Notes: generated by a model not told the origin, from the letters alone. DNA of 32,726 bases from TMED13 sp042090305 (GCA_042090305.1 JBELJQ010000018.1:1-32726); one strand, 5' to 3'; numbered from the stretch's first letter, positions 17,434 to 25,118 are shown. Made by a program: numbers and translations.

Positions 17434-17555
17434 AAGACATTAGAAACAATTGAAGATAGCAATTTTGAATCCTTTTTTGATACATATTTCAATGATGCTA
17501 ACTTATCAATGTAAGTGTCTGGTATATTTGATTTTTTTGATTTGTCTTTTTTCAT
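17421..17555 (-). CDS. small lysine-rich protein (44 aa), unknown function
   Basis: An ATG-to-TAG frame on the minus strand encodes 44 residues: it begins MKKDKSKKSNIPDTYIDKLA and ends VSNVLKKK. The protein is strongly basic at both ends, with a possible amphipathic helix between, and has no Cys or membrane segment. It lies 29 bp downstream of yajQ on the same strand and ends in the hairpin at 17410-17433. In-frame TAATAA just upstream fixes the ATG at 17553-17555; no SD is visible. I do not recognise a family. It accounts for the otherwise empty 165 bp between two genes, but short AT-rich ORFs arise by chance. Confidence 0.45.
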   Translation of the reverse strand: MKKDKSKKSNIPDTYIDKLASLKYVSKKDSKLLSSIVSNVLKKK

Positions 17556-17584
17556 ATGGTTTTATTATGAAATATCTATGCCAA

Positions 17585-18070
17585 CTAGTCCCTAAAATTT
17601 ATATATTGAAGTGGGAGTTTTAAAGCCATCTCCTTAATGAGCGAAATAGTTGACTGAAGTAAATCCTTTTTTCCACTTGTTATTCTCAACTCATCCCCTC
17701 TAATTGATACTTGAACTTTAAGTTTTGAATTTTTTACTGCTTTATTTATTTGCTGTGCTATTTCTTTATCTATTCCCTGAGAAATTTCTGATTTTTGTTT
17801 TAGCAAACCACCTCGTGCATCCTCAATTTTCTCAAAGTTGAAGTACCCAGATGAAACCCCTCTTTTCACTAAATGTGTTCTAAAAATTTGTTGAACCTGC
17901 TCAATCTTATAATTATCCTCTGCTACAAGTTGTATTTCTTGTTCTTCACGAATAACCTTTGATTCACTGCCCTTAAAATCATATCTGTTAGTTATTTCTC
18001 TCATAGCTCCGTTAATAGCATTATCAACTTCTGCTAAATCAATTTTTGAAACTACGTCGAATGAAGGCAT
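17585..18070 (-). CDS. yajQ: YajQ family nucleotide-binding protein
   Basis: A 161-aa protein at exact family length. It begins MPSFDVVSKIDLAEVDNAIN, continues REITNRYDFKGSESKV and ends with KDLLQSTISLIKEMALKLPLQYINFRD, all hallmark YajQ segments. The two half-domains have ferredoxin-like folds. Members bind nucleotides, and some bind cyclic di-GMP and act as effectors; the physiological role in this lineage is unknown. It is divergent from the aldehyde dehydrogenase gene across 71 bp and may be co-transcribed with the 44-aa ORF. Confidence 0.95.
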   Translation of the reverse strand: MPSFDVVSKIDLAEVDNAINGAMREITNRYDFKGSESKVIREEQEIQLVAEDNYKIEQVQQIFRTHLVKRGVSSGYFNFEKIEDARGGLLKQKSEISQGIDKEIAQQINKAVKNSKLKVQVSIRGDELRITSGKKDLLQSTISLIKEMALKLPLQYINFRD

Positions 18071-18141
18071 GTAAAATTATATAGTTGTAAATATATACCC
18101 CTATTATAGAATTAAACTCATTAGAAAGTAAATATATAATT

Positions 18142-19521
18142 ATGTTAGAAGTAAAATCCCCTTGGAATAATAAACATTTAGATAATGTACCGCAAAATAA
18201 TGAAAAAGAGATTTCTGATATAATTGAAAAAGCCTATTCAATATCAAAGAAAAAAGGGCTGGATTTTAAAACAACTAAAAGAATTGAAGTTTTACGGGCA
18301 TTTTCAAAAAGAATTAAAGAAAATTTAATAGAATTGGCAACTCTAGCAGCATCTGAGGGAGGAAAGCCGATAAAAGATTCAATTATTGAAATTAAAAGAG
18401 GTGCTGACGGGGTTGATTCATGTATAGAGGTAATTAAATCTGAAATGGGTTCAGTTATACCGATGGGCATCGACAAAGCATCCGAAGATAGAATTGCCTT
18501 TACTCAAAAAGAACCAATTGGTCTTGTTTTAGCGATAAGTGCATTTAATCATCCATTTAATTTAATTATTCATCAAATAATACCAGCAATTGCTAGTGGA
18601 TGTGTTGTCATTGTTAAGCCCGCTGAAGATACTCCATTATCTTGTTTGAAAATAGTTGAAATGCTTTATGAGTCAGGTCTCCCCTCTGATAGATGTTATT
18701 TTGTTATGCCTGAAACATTAGAATTAGCAACAAAACTTGTTCAAGATAAAAGATTAGACTTCTTTAGTTTTATTGGTTCTAGTAATGTTGGATGGTTTTT
18801 AAGAACAAAATTATCAGCAGGTACAAGATGTGCCCTAGAGCATGGAGGTATTGCACCGACTTTTGTAACCAGAAGTGCAACTTTAGATCAATGCAGTAAG
18901 TCATTAACAAGAGGGGCTTTTTATCACGCTGGTCAGGTCTGTGTTTCAGTTCAAAGGATCTTTGTTCATAAAAATATTCTTGATGATTTTATTACTTTAT
19001 TTATTAAAGATGTATCAACGCTTAAACTAGCGGATCCTTTAATTAAAGATACTGATGTGGGACCACTTATTAGGAAAAGTGAAGTTGAAAGAGTAGACAG
19101 TTGGGTTCAAGAATCAATTAGTAACGGGTGTGAATTAATTATTGGTGGAGAAAAGTTTAGTGAAACTTCTTACAAACCCTCGATAATTTTAAATCCTAAA
19201 CACAGTGATAAAATTTCTCAACAAGAAGTATTTGGACCAGTGGCTTGCGTTTATTCATATAATAGCTTTCAGGAAGCAATTGATTTGGCAAACTCTGTGG
19301 ACGCATCTTTTCAATCATCAATATTTACGAACGATGTAAGTGAATTATTAGATTTTTACACTAAAATAAATGCTTCAGCTGTTTTCCATAATGACCATAC
19401 TGCATTCAGAGTAGATTGGATGCCTTTTGCTGGTTTAAAGGAATCAGGTCATGGAGTTGGGGGTATTAAATATACCATGCATGAAATGCAAACTGAAAAA
19501 ATGCTAATAATGAGAAAATAA
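18142..19521 (+). CDS. NAD(P)-dependent aldehyde dehydrogenase
   Basis: A 459-aa aldehyde dehydrogenase. It shows the oxyanion Asn136 in ISAFNHPFN (132-140), cofactor-binding VIVKPAEDTPLS (157-167), FIGSSNVGW (210-218), general base Glu233 in ALEHGGIAP (231-239), and nucleophile Cys267 in HAGQVCVSVQR (262-272). Retention of the glutamate means hydrolytic oxidation to an acid, unlike the CoA-acylating MmsA in this window. The LEHGG variant occurs in lactaldehyde, glycolaldehyde and sulfoacetaldehyde-type enzymes; the substrate cannot be fixed. It is 10 bp upstream of the acetolactate-synthase-like gene and so probably processes a related C2-C4 aldehyde. Confidence 0.87.
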   Translation: MLEVKSPWNNKHLDNVPQNNEKEISDIIEKAYSISKKKGLDFKTTKRIEVLRAFSKRIKENLIELATLAASEGGKPIKDSIIEIKRGADGVDSCIEVIKSEMGSVIPMGIDKASEDRIAFTQKEPIGLVLAISAFNHPFNLIIHQIIPAIASGCVVIVKPAEDTPLSCLKIVEMLYESGLPSDRCYFVMPETLELATKLVQDKRLDFFSFIGSSNVGWFLRTKLSAGTRCALEHGGIAPTFVTRSATLDQCSKSLTRGAFYHAGQVCVSVQRIFVHKNILDDFITLFIKDVSTLKLADPLIKDTDVGPLIRKSEVERVDSWVQESISNGCELIIGGEKFSETSYKPSIILNPKHSDKISQQEVFGPVACVYSYNSFQEAIDLANSVDASFQSSIFTNDVSELLDFYTKINASAVFHNDHTAFRVDWMPFAGLKESGHGVGGIKYTMHEMQTEKMLIMRK

Positions 19522-19531
19522 AGGAGTTTAT

Positions 19532-21202
19532 ATGAAAGCATCAGATTTATTTATTAAATGTCTTGAAGAGGAAGGGGTAAACAGGATTTTTGGTGTACCT
19601 GGTGAAGAAAATGCTGATTTCATGATGTCTTTAAGAAAGAGTAAAAAAATTGACTTTATTCTTTGTAGGCATGAACAAGCTGCAGCATTCATGGCTGATA
19701 CCTTTGGCAGACTAACTGGTAAAGCTGGAGTATGTTTATCCACATTAGGACCTGGTGTTACAAATTTAATGACAGGATTAGCTGATGCAAATATGGATAG
19801 GGCTCCAGTTGTTGCTATTATTGGGCAAGGTTCCACACAAAGGCTCCACAAAGAAAGTCATCAAATAATGGACTCTATTTCTATGGTAAAACCTATTTCT
19901 AAATGGGCTCAAACCATTCTTACGGCAGAAAATATAACTGAAGTCGTCAGGAAAGCATTTAAAGTTGCCGAAACAGAAAAGCCTGGACTCACTGTTATTG
20001 AATTGCCTGAAGATATTGCTCAAGAAAATGTGGGGGACCACCCTATTCCTCCAATATTAACTAGACGGCCTGCAGCAGACAATAGAGCTATCGAGGAAGC
20101 ATTAGAACTTATAATAAATGCTAAGAATCCAATTATATTAGCAGGAAATGGAACAATAAGAAAGAGAGCCTCTAATAGATTAAGAATTCTTGTTGAAAAT
20201 CTTGGAATAGGAGTGATTAATACATTTATGGCCAAGGGAGCAATTTCATATAAAGATAAACACTCATTATTTACGATTGGTCTGGGTAGTGGTGATTATA
20301 ATAACTTAGCTATAGATGAATCGGACCTAGTAATAGCAATTGGGTACGATCTAGTAGAATACAGTCCATCTGCATGGAATCGTATAGAAGGGGGTAAAAA
20401 AAAAATAATACATATAGATTTCTCTCCTGCAGAAATTGATAAAGATTACTTGCCAAATGTAGAAGTTATAGGAGATTTAGCGGGTGCTCTATATCAACTA
20501 AATAAAGCACTTATAGAGAGATTTGAACAAACAAGCTTGCCTTTGTTTAATATTGATTCTAGGCAAAAATTAAGAAGTGAAATGGAAAAAGATTTAGACA
20601 AAGATGATAATGACAATAGTTTTCCTATGAAACCGCAAAGAATATTAGCTGATGTAAGAAAAGTTATGAGTGGTGAGGATATTCTTTTATCGGATGTTGG
20701 TGCGCACAAAATGTGGGTTGCTAGACATTATGACTGTACAGATCCTAACACTTGTTTAATATCAAATGGTTTTTGTACGATGGGATTTGCCCTACCAGGA
20801 TCAATCGGAGCTAAAATGGCATTTCCAGAAAAAAAAGTAATTTCAATTAATGGTGATGCTGGATTTTTCATGAATGTTCAAGACTTAGAAACAGCGGTTA
20901 GATATAAGATTAATGTTGTTGCTGTTGTTTGGCTTGACGGCGAGTATGGTTTGATAAAATGGAAGCAACAAGTTGGTTTTAAAGGGGAACATTCTGATCT
21001 TAAATTTAACAATCCTAATTTTGAAATACTCGCAAAATCATTAAATATGTGGGGAAAACAAGTATCAAATAGTGAAGAATTATTACCAGCATTAAAGGAG
21101 GCCTTCGAACAAAAGGGACCAGCAATTATAGGCGTACCTGTTGATTATAAAGAAAATATGCGCTTAACAGAACACCTGGGAGAGGTATCTCATACTTTAT
21201 AA
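19532..21202 (+). CDS. ThDP-dependent acetolactate synthase-like enzyme (catabolic AlsS type)
   Basis: A 556-aa thiamine-diphosphate enzyme of the acetohydroxyacid synthase family. The N-terminal half shows IFGVPGEENADF and the activating Glu48 in LCRHEQAAAFMAD. The C-terminal half has the ThDP/Mg motif from NGDAGFFMNVQDLETA to WLDGEYG. The middle domain carries VIAIGYDLVEYSPSAWN, resembling catabolic AlsS rather than biosynthetic IlvB, and no ilvN-like small subunit follows. Condensation of two pyruvates to acetolactate is the default prediction, but paralogues act on glyoxylate, sulfopyruvate or oxalyl-CoA. A good SD (AAGGAG, 19521-19526) overlaps the upstream dehydrogenase stop, tying the two into one operon. 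Confidence 0.85.
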   Translation: MKASDLFIKCLEEEGVNRIFGVPGEENADFMMSLRKSKKIDFILCRHEQAAAFMADTFGRLTGKAGVCLSTLGPGVTNLMTGLADANMDRAPVVAIIGQGSTQRLHKESHQIMDSISMVKPISKWAQTILTAENITEVVRKAFKVAETEKPGLTVIELPEDIAQENVGDHPIPPILTRRPAADNRAIEEALELIINAKNPIILAGNGTIRKRASNRLRILVENLGIGVINTFMAKGAISYKDKHSLFTIGLGSGDYNNLAIDESDLVIAIGYDLVEYSPSAWNRIEGGKKKIIHIDFSPAEIDKDYLPNVEVIGDLAGALYQLNKALIERFEQTSLPLFNIDSRQKLRSEMEKDLDKDDNDNSFPMKPQRILADVRKVMSGEDILLSDVGAHKMWVARHYDCTDPNTCLISNGFCTMGFALPGSIGAKMAFPEKKVISINGDAGFFMNVQDLETAVRYKINVVAVVWLDGEYGLIKWKQQVGFKGEHSDLKFNNPNFEILAKSLNMWGKQVSNSEELLPALKEAFEQKGPAIIGVPVDYKENMRLTEHLGEVSHTL

Positions 21203-21485
21203 ATTAATAATATTAGTCTTATTTTTATCAATAGGGTTAAATTTACAGGCCAAAGTTTGTAAGCCTAATATCTTGAAGAGTGAAAACGAAATAAATGATA
21301 AAATTAAAAATATTTGTACTAATGGCGATAAAATAATTATTAAATTTGATATCAAATTAAAAGTAGAGAACTTAATAACACAGTTATGTAATCTCAAATA
21401 TACAGTCATAATCAATGACCAGATAAAAACAATTCATAAAAGAAATAGTGCAAATTATGTATTATGTATTTACGAAGATAATTGA
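21192..21485 (+). CDS. small exported four-cysteine protein, apparent ATA start
   Basis: An open frame from 21168 contains no ATG or GTG, and its only TTG, at 21273, begins after a clear signal peptide. From ATA at 21192 the protein reads M-LYKLIILVLFLSIGLNLQA, a textbook signal peptide with cleavage at LQA, then about 77 mature residues with four cysteines (KVC, NIC, QLC, VLC) that could form two disulfides. GAGGT (21182-21186) lies 5 nt before this ATA, inside the end of the upstream synthase gene. Total length is 97 aa. No family is recognised. Starting instead at TTG 21273 gives a 70-aa cytosolic peptide and wastes the signal sequence. Coupled translation with the synthase operon is likely. 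Confidence 0.6.
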   Translation: MLYKLIILVLFLSIGLNLQAKVCKPNILKSENEINDKIKNICTNGDKIIIKFDIKLKVENLITQLCNLKYTVIINDQIKTIHKRNSANYVLCIYEDN

Positions 21486-21492
21486 GCGAAAG

Positions 21493-23310
21493 TTAATTTA
21501 TCTTATAATATGGAAGTTCTTCTGTATTAGTAACACCCATAGCCGCTATACGCTCAATAACTTGAAGTGCTTTTTGAAATTTTCTCTCATTTATTTCTTC
21601 ACTGTTTTGAAAAAAATTATCACCGCAAATTGCTATACCGTAATTAGTTTGAACAGGCCTAATTACTCTACCTTTACTCAAACCGTCACTTAAAGTTGAA
21701 AAAATAAATTCTTCCTGCTGAGGAATTGTAACGTCTCTTTCATTTAGGAATTTTCTTACTTTTTTCTCAGCGGTTAATGTTAAATTCCAAAATTCATTTT
21801 CCGAACTTGTCATTTCACCTGATACAAAATCAAAAGCTAAACAAAATGATAAAAATAATTTTTCATATATATTTGCATCTCTCCAGGCCGAAGACTCCAT
21901 ATTCTTCCATATAGCTTGATTCATATCCTGATATATCTTTGGCATTTTTTCAAAAAACACTTTATGTAAACTATTATCATTTTTAGGTTTATCTATTTTA
22001 TTATCTTTATAAAGATTGGTTGATGCGTAAGATTTACAAATAGGACATGGTTGATCGGATAACTCTTTCTTCTTGTATACAAGTGAACATCTTTTTCCAT
22101 CTTCTCTTGTTCCCTCGCATAACATAAATGTGAAATCTCTATCCTCACTATACTTTTGCTTACTCACCCAATTAAATCTATTTTTAAACTCTAAATAAGA
22201 CTTTCTATGATTCCATAATTTCCACTTTAATTTTTCAACTGGACCAAATGTAGTATAATTTGAACTTACATCTATCACTAAACAGCTTGTTTTTTTTTCT
22301 GCGCAACGAAGCCCCCTTCCTACAGATTGTCCCCAAAAAACTTTTGATAATGTAGGTCTTAAATGAACAATAATATTACAATTAGGATTATCCCAACCTT
22401 CAGATAATACCCCAACTGAGATTAAACACTCAATTTCTCCTTTTTCATGTTTTTCAAGTATTTCAAGTCTTTCCTTAATTGGAGTTTTTGCTGTAATTAA
22501 TTCCGCTTTTAGATTCCTTTGCTGAATCTGTCTTTTTGTCTCCTCAGCAACTAATACATCTGGACAGAACCAAGCTGAAATAGGCGGAGTATCCATTTTA
22601 TTCTTTTCCTCAATATAAATATTACACGAATATTCAATCATTGATGATTTTATTATTGCATTAGAAAGTTGTTCTATTGGAAAATCCCCAGTTGAGATAT
22701 CTAAATTATCTAGTTCTAAATCATGTATAAAAAAAGATTTATAAATTGCTGGAACAAGGACTCCCTCATTTATTAATTCATCAATATCTGCACAGTCAAT
22801 TATTGCATCAAAGGCTAATCCCAGTTGATCTTTTTGATCACCAGTTCTTCTTTCTGGAGATGCAGTTAAACCCAATAGTTTTGAGTTGTTTTTGGATACT
22901 TTATCAAATTCAACCAACAGTTCTTTATAGGCTTGTCCATTAGGAGATACTCTATGTGCCTCATCTATAATTAAAAGATCACAATCTTTTATAGCTTTTA
23001 ATAGAAAGTCTCTAGACCTTAAGTTTGTAGAGATAAGTACATCGTAATCTATGAAAGGTTCTCCCTCTTCAGATAAACCAAGTTTTTTTACCTTATGATT
23101 GTTGGATAGACCTTTTTCTAATTGCTCTAAAAGAACAAGTCTATGACAGAGGACAACAATTTTCTTCTTTTTATAAAATTGATTTATTATTTCACTAGCT
23201 AGAACAGTTTTACCTGCACCAGTAGGAGCTTTTAGAATAAATTTTCTGTAATTTTTAATAATATCAGGAAATTCATCTATTACTTTTTTCTGCCAACGCC
23301 TTAATTCCAT
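21493..23310 (-). CDS. SF2 DEAD/DEAH-box helicase with zinc-finger insertion
   Basis: A 605-aa stand-alone superfamily 2 helicase related to SSL2/ResIII-type ATPases. Motifs are APTGAGKT (28-35), DEAH (116-119), TAS (149-151), SVGVLSEGWDNP (298-309) and GQSVGRGLR (327-335). After the RecA-like core comes a probable zinc site with Cys398, Cys408, Cys422 and Cys425, then an alpha-helical C-terminal domain of about 170 residues that I do not recognise. Such helicases unwind or translocate on duplex DNA and are frequent in phages and islands. No methylase or nuclease partner is adjacent, so it is not a complete restriction system. It converges on the small exported protein gene and diverges from panD. 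Confidence 0.87.
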   Translation of the reverse strand: MELRRWQKKVIDEFPDIIKNYRKFILKAPTGAGKTVLASEIINQFYKKKKIVVLCHRLVLLEQLEKGLSNNHKVKKLGLSEEGEPFIDYDVLISTNLRSRDFLLKAIKDCDLLIIDEAHRVSPNGQAYKELLVEFDKVSKNNSKLLGLTASPERRTGDQKDQLGLAFDAIIDCADIDELINEGVLVPAIYKSFFIHDLELDNLDISTGDFPIEQLSNAIIKSSMIEYSCNIYIEEKNKMDTPPISAWFCPDVLVAEETKRQIQQRNLKAELITAKTPIKERLEILEKHEKGEIECLISVGVLSEGWDNPNCNIIVHLRPTLSKVFWGQSVGRGLRCAEKKTSCLVIDVSSNYTTFGPVEKLKWKLWNHRKSYLEFKNRFNWVSKQKYSEDRDFTFMLCEGTREDGKRCSLVYKKKELSDQPCPICKSYASTNLYKDNKIDKPKNDNSLHKVFFEKMPKIYQDMNQAIWKNMESSAWRDANIYEKLFLSFCLAFDFVSGEMTSSENEFWNLTLTAEKKVRKFLNERDVTIPQQEEFIFSTLSDGLSKGRVIRPVQTNYGIAICGDNFFQNSEEINERKFQKALQVIERIAAMGVTNTEELPYYKIN

Positions 23311-23312
23311 AA

Positions 23313-23348
23313 ATAATCAATTATATTAATATATTTTTTATTGATTAT
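23313..23348. promoter_or_regulatory. inverted repeat in the helicase/panD divergent gap
   Basis: ATAATCAAT (23313-23321) and ATTGATTAT (23340-23348) form a perfect 9-bp dyad with an 18-bp AT-only spacer, located between the helicase start (23310) and panD. It could be an operator for both genes. Chance occurrence in such AT-rich DNA cannot be excluded. Confidence 0.3.
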
Positions 23349-23383
23349 CTATGATCATTATGCTTTTAGTTAAAAAGATTTTT

Positions 23384-23782
23384 ATGGACTTACAAATTTT
23401 AAAATCAAAGCTACACAGAGCAAGCATCTCTGATACTCTTTTGGATTATGAGGGATCATGCGCGATTGATTCCTTGATTCTTGAAAAAGCTGATATTCAA
23501 GAATATGAAATGATACATATATACAACATCAATAACGGAGAGAGATTTACAACATACGCTATAAAAGCCGAACCAGGCTCTGGTGTAATAACACTAAATG
23601 GTGCAGCTGCTCACAAAGGTTCAAAAAATGATTTGGTAATAATTTGTACCTATGTATTTATTGACAAAAAAAGGATAGCTGAGCATAAACCTAAACTAAT
23701 TTATTTCAAAGAAAATACTAATATTATTGATAAAGTAAAGTCCTCAATACCAACTCAAAAGAATAAGATCATCAATTTTTAA
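23384..23782 (+). CDS. panD: aspartate 1-decarboxylase
   Basis: Starting at ATG 23384 the protein has 132 residues. The frame is open 11 codons further upstream, but the chosen start aligns with known PanD N-termini and puts the self-cleavage Gly-Ser at 24-25, as in E. coli (YEGSCAID). Other hallmarks are SKLHRASI, NNGERFTTYAIKAEPGSGVITLNGAAAHK and DLVIICTYV. The proenzyme cleaves itself to form a pyruvoyl group and decarboxylates L-aspartate to beta-alanine for pantothenate and CoA synthesis. It is followed after one base by a small membrane protein gene. Beta-alanine could in principle also enter malonate semialdehyde metabolism via MmsA; that is speculation. Confidence 0.94.
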   Translation: MDLQILKSKLHRASISDTLLDYEGSCAIDSLILEKADIQEYEMIHIYNINNGERFTTYAIKAEPGSGVITLNGAAAHKGSKNDLVIICTYVFIDKKRIAEHKPKLIYFKENTNIIDKVKSSIPTQKNKIINF

Positions 23783-23783
23783 A

Positions 23784-24011
23784 ATGTCAAAATCAATGTG
23801 GATAATAATAATTTTAATATCTATTCTTGCTATAAGTTCATTTTGGTTTGGACGAAACAGGGAAATACCACCCTGGATGAAATGTAAAGAATCACTTTTT
23901 GAACAAGTGGTTTTTAATAAATGTACACCAAGTTCTTTTGATGATAGTTTTGAACGAATGGATAAAAATCCAGATAATGACGCCTTGCCTTATGAAGCTC
24001 CTCAAAATTAA
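23784..24011 (+). CDS. small N-terminally anchored membrane protein (75 aa), unknown
   Basis: A 75-aa protein with one hydrophobic segment (WIIIILISILAISSFWF, residues 6-22), then a hydrophilic tail with two cysteines spaced by 12 residues (MKCKESLFEQ and NKCTPSSFDD) and an acidic C-terminus. The segment could be an uncleaved anchor, leaving the tail in the periplasm with a possible disulfide. It begins one base after the panD stop, which supports it being a real gene in the panD transcript. No family is recognised. Confidence 0.6.
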   Translation: MSKSMWIIIILISILAISSFWFGRNREIPPWMKCKESLFEQVVFNKCTPSSFDDSFERMDKNPDNDALPYEAPQN

Positions 24012-24012
24012 G

Positions 24013-24040
24013 TTGATAATTACGTTTATAATATTATATT
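24013..24040 (+). promoter_or_regulatory. candidate promoter of tRNA-Thr
   Basis: TTGATA (24013-24018), 16-bp spacer, TATATT (24035-24040), ten bases before the mature tRNA start. Position and spacing fit a tRNA promoter. An alternative TATAAT at 24027-24032 has no -35 partner. Confidence 0.45.
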
Positions 24041-24050
24041 CAAACTTGTT

Positions 24051-24126
24051 GCCGCTTTAGCTCAGTTGGTAGAGCAACTGATTTGTAATCAGTGGGTCGG
24101 GAGTTCAAATCTCTCAAGCGGCACCA
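24051..24126 (+). tRNA. tRNA-Thr(UGU)
   Basis: A 76-nt cloverleaf with encoded CCA. The acceptor GCCGCTT (24051-24057) pairs with AAGCGGC (24116-24122). The D-arm is GCTCAGTTGGTAGAGC. The anticodon stem-loop ACTGA-TTTGTAA-TCAGT gives anticodon UGU. The T-arm is GGGAG-TTCAAAT-CTCTC. The accessory region begins immediately after this gene, a common integration point for islands. Confidence 0.97.
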
Positions 24127-24144
24127 CTCTTTCCCCTACTCAGC

Positions 24145-24174
24145 TTGACTTTTAGACTAATTTAATGGTATACT
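24145..24174 (+). promoter_or_regulatory. extended -10 promoter downstream of tRNA-Thr
   Basis: TTGACT (24145-24150), 18-bp spacer, TATACT (24169-24174), preceded by TG at 24166-24167 to give the extended element TGGTATACT. The nearest gene is the 190-aa protein at 24349, about 170 bp away, so a small RNA or long leader is possible. A GCAG-TTTCA-CTGC hairpin lies in the 24220s. No ORF is seen in 24127-24348. Confidence 0.5.
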
Positions 24175-24179
24175 CACTT

Positions 24180-24199
24180 GGTAACACAAGGGTAACACA
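24180..24199. repeat. tandem 9-bp direct repeat GGTAACACA
   Basis: GGTAACACA occurs at 24180-24188 and 24191-24199, period 11 bp, about one helical turn. It sits 54 bp after the tRNA-Thr end. Helically phased short repeats beside a tRNA resemble arm-type sites of tyrosine integrases, but no integrase gene is present, so the role is inferred. Confidence 0.5.
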
Positions 24200-24348
24200 G
24201 AAATCTCTCAGCTTTATTTTGTAGCAGTTTCACTGCAATATTTATCAATAGAATCTACTTTTTATTTACAAATAAAGAGTCAGATTCATTTGCAAAATTA
24301 TACATAATAATTCAAAATCATAATTATAAGAAATGGGACTTTGGATTC

Positions 24349-24921
24349 ATGAGTTATTTGTTTAAATTTTTTAAGTTTATTAGTTTTGTATTTATAACCC
24401 TGGTATTTATAGTTATTCTTTTTTTATTTTTTATAAAAAAATCTGAAGATGATATATACAAAATTAACGATGCTTTTATCATAGAGACACTGCCAAAAGT
24501 TTTAAAACTTTATGACTTAAATTTAAATATATCTGAAAAAGAGATACTATTTAGCCTTTATAGAGAAAATAAACCTTCACCAAAAAACATATTATATATT
24601 AATAAAATTGATGACATCATAATTAACCTGGAAACATATGAAAAAAATAAAAACATTTTTAAGTCTAAGTTTAAAAAATTAAATTCTCAGCCAAATAGTG
24701 CCAATGAAAAATTACTTTGTCAGCATATACAATCAACTCAAATAAAAAAAAACTTATGTCCTGTAAAAGTAAATTTAGAGTTTTTTACTTTTAAACATAA
24801 AGAGGAAGTTAAGTCTCCAGAAGGATTTAAAGATACATTTTCTATTAATTATAGTATTAGTAAGATAAACGAGAAATATTATTGGATTAATATAATAGCT
24901 AGCTCGCCAACTTTTTTCTAA
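24349..24921 (+). CDS. membrane-anchored protein of unknown function (190 aa)
   Basis: A 190-aa protein with one N-terminal hydrophobic segment (FISFVFITLVFIVILFLFF, about residues 10-28) followed by a Lys/Asn-rich soluble part that should face the periplasm. Two cysteines (LLCQ and NLCP, about 15 apart) could pair. The end reads YYWINIIASSPTFF, beta-strand-like, and the overall look is of an anchored alpha/beta domain. No family is recognised. It is the first gene after tRNA-Thr and stands alone: the next element is the nuclease remnant on the opposite strand. No SD is seen. Confidence 0.6.
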   Translation: MSYLFKFFKFISFVFITLVFIVILFLFFIKKSEDDIYKINDAFIIETLPKVLKLYDLNLNISEKEILFSLYRENKPSPKNILYINKIDDIIINLETYEKNKNIFKSKFKKLNSQPNSANEKLLCQHIQSTQIKKNLCPVKVNLEFFTFKHKEEVKSPEGFKDTFSINYSISKINEKYYWINIIASSPTFF

Positions 24922-24924
24922 TAA

Positions 24925-25118
24925 TCATCTATTTTGTTTTCGCAATAATTGAGGTTCAATAAACTCCCCTTTCCAAACACCTAGTTTATTTAGTCTCGTG
25001 AGTTTTCATCATCAATATAATCTTTTGAATATTTTCGATAAGCAATAGCCCATCCATTCTTAACCATTAGTTTATTTAATTTAACCAAATCTAAAAATAG
25101 AAGAAAGTATTTTCTTAT
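24925..25118 (-). pseudogene. frameshifted remnant of a thermonuclease (SNase-like) family gene
   Basis: Reading the minus strand from about 25095 gives LNKLMVKNGWAIAYRKYSKD followed by YIDDENSR, then a stop. Shifting frame by one base near 24989-25000 continues LNKLGVWKGEFIEPQLLRKQ and ends at TGA 24925-24927. Together these match the C-terminal part of the staphylococcal nuclease-like family, where a GWAxAYRxYSxxY segment is followed by a GxWxGxFxxP segment. The N-terminal catalytic half is missing: upstream of about 25118 the translation no longer resembles the family. It is a truncated, frameshifted fossil, and it fills most of the gap 24922-25188. Confidence 0.7.

Noticed and set aside
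19528..20235. Several minus-strand frames of 70-107 codons opposite the acetolactate-synthase-like gene
   Set aside because: They mirror a strongly conserved coding frame and have no motifs, SD or neighbours supporting them.
21448..21693. Plus-strand frame starting MQIMYYVFTK
   Set aside because: It is antisense to the helicase C-terminus and out of frame with the exported Cys protein; composition looks like a shadow.
21493..23310. Helicase as part of a restriction-modification or CRISPR system
   Set aside because: No methylase, nuclease, specificity subunit, cas gene or repeat array is present in the window.
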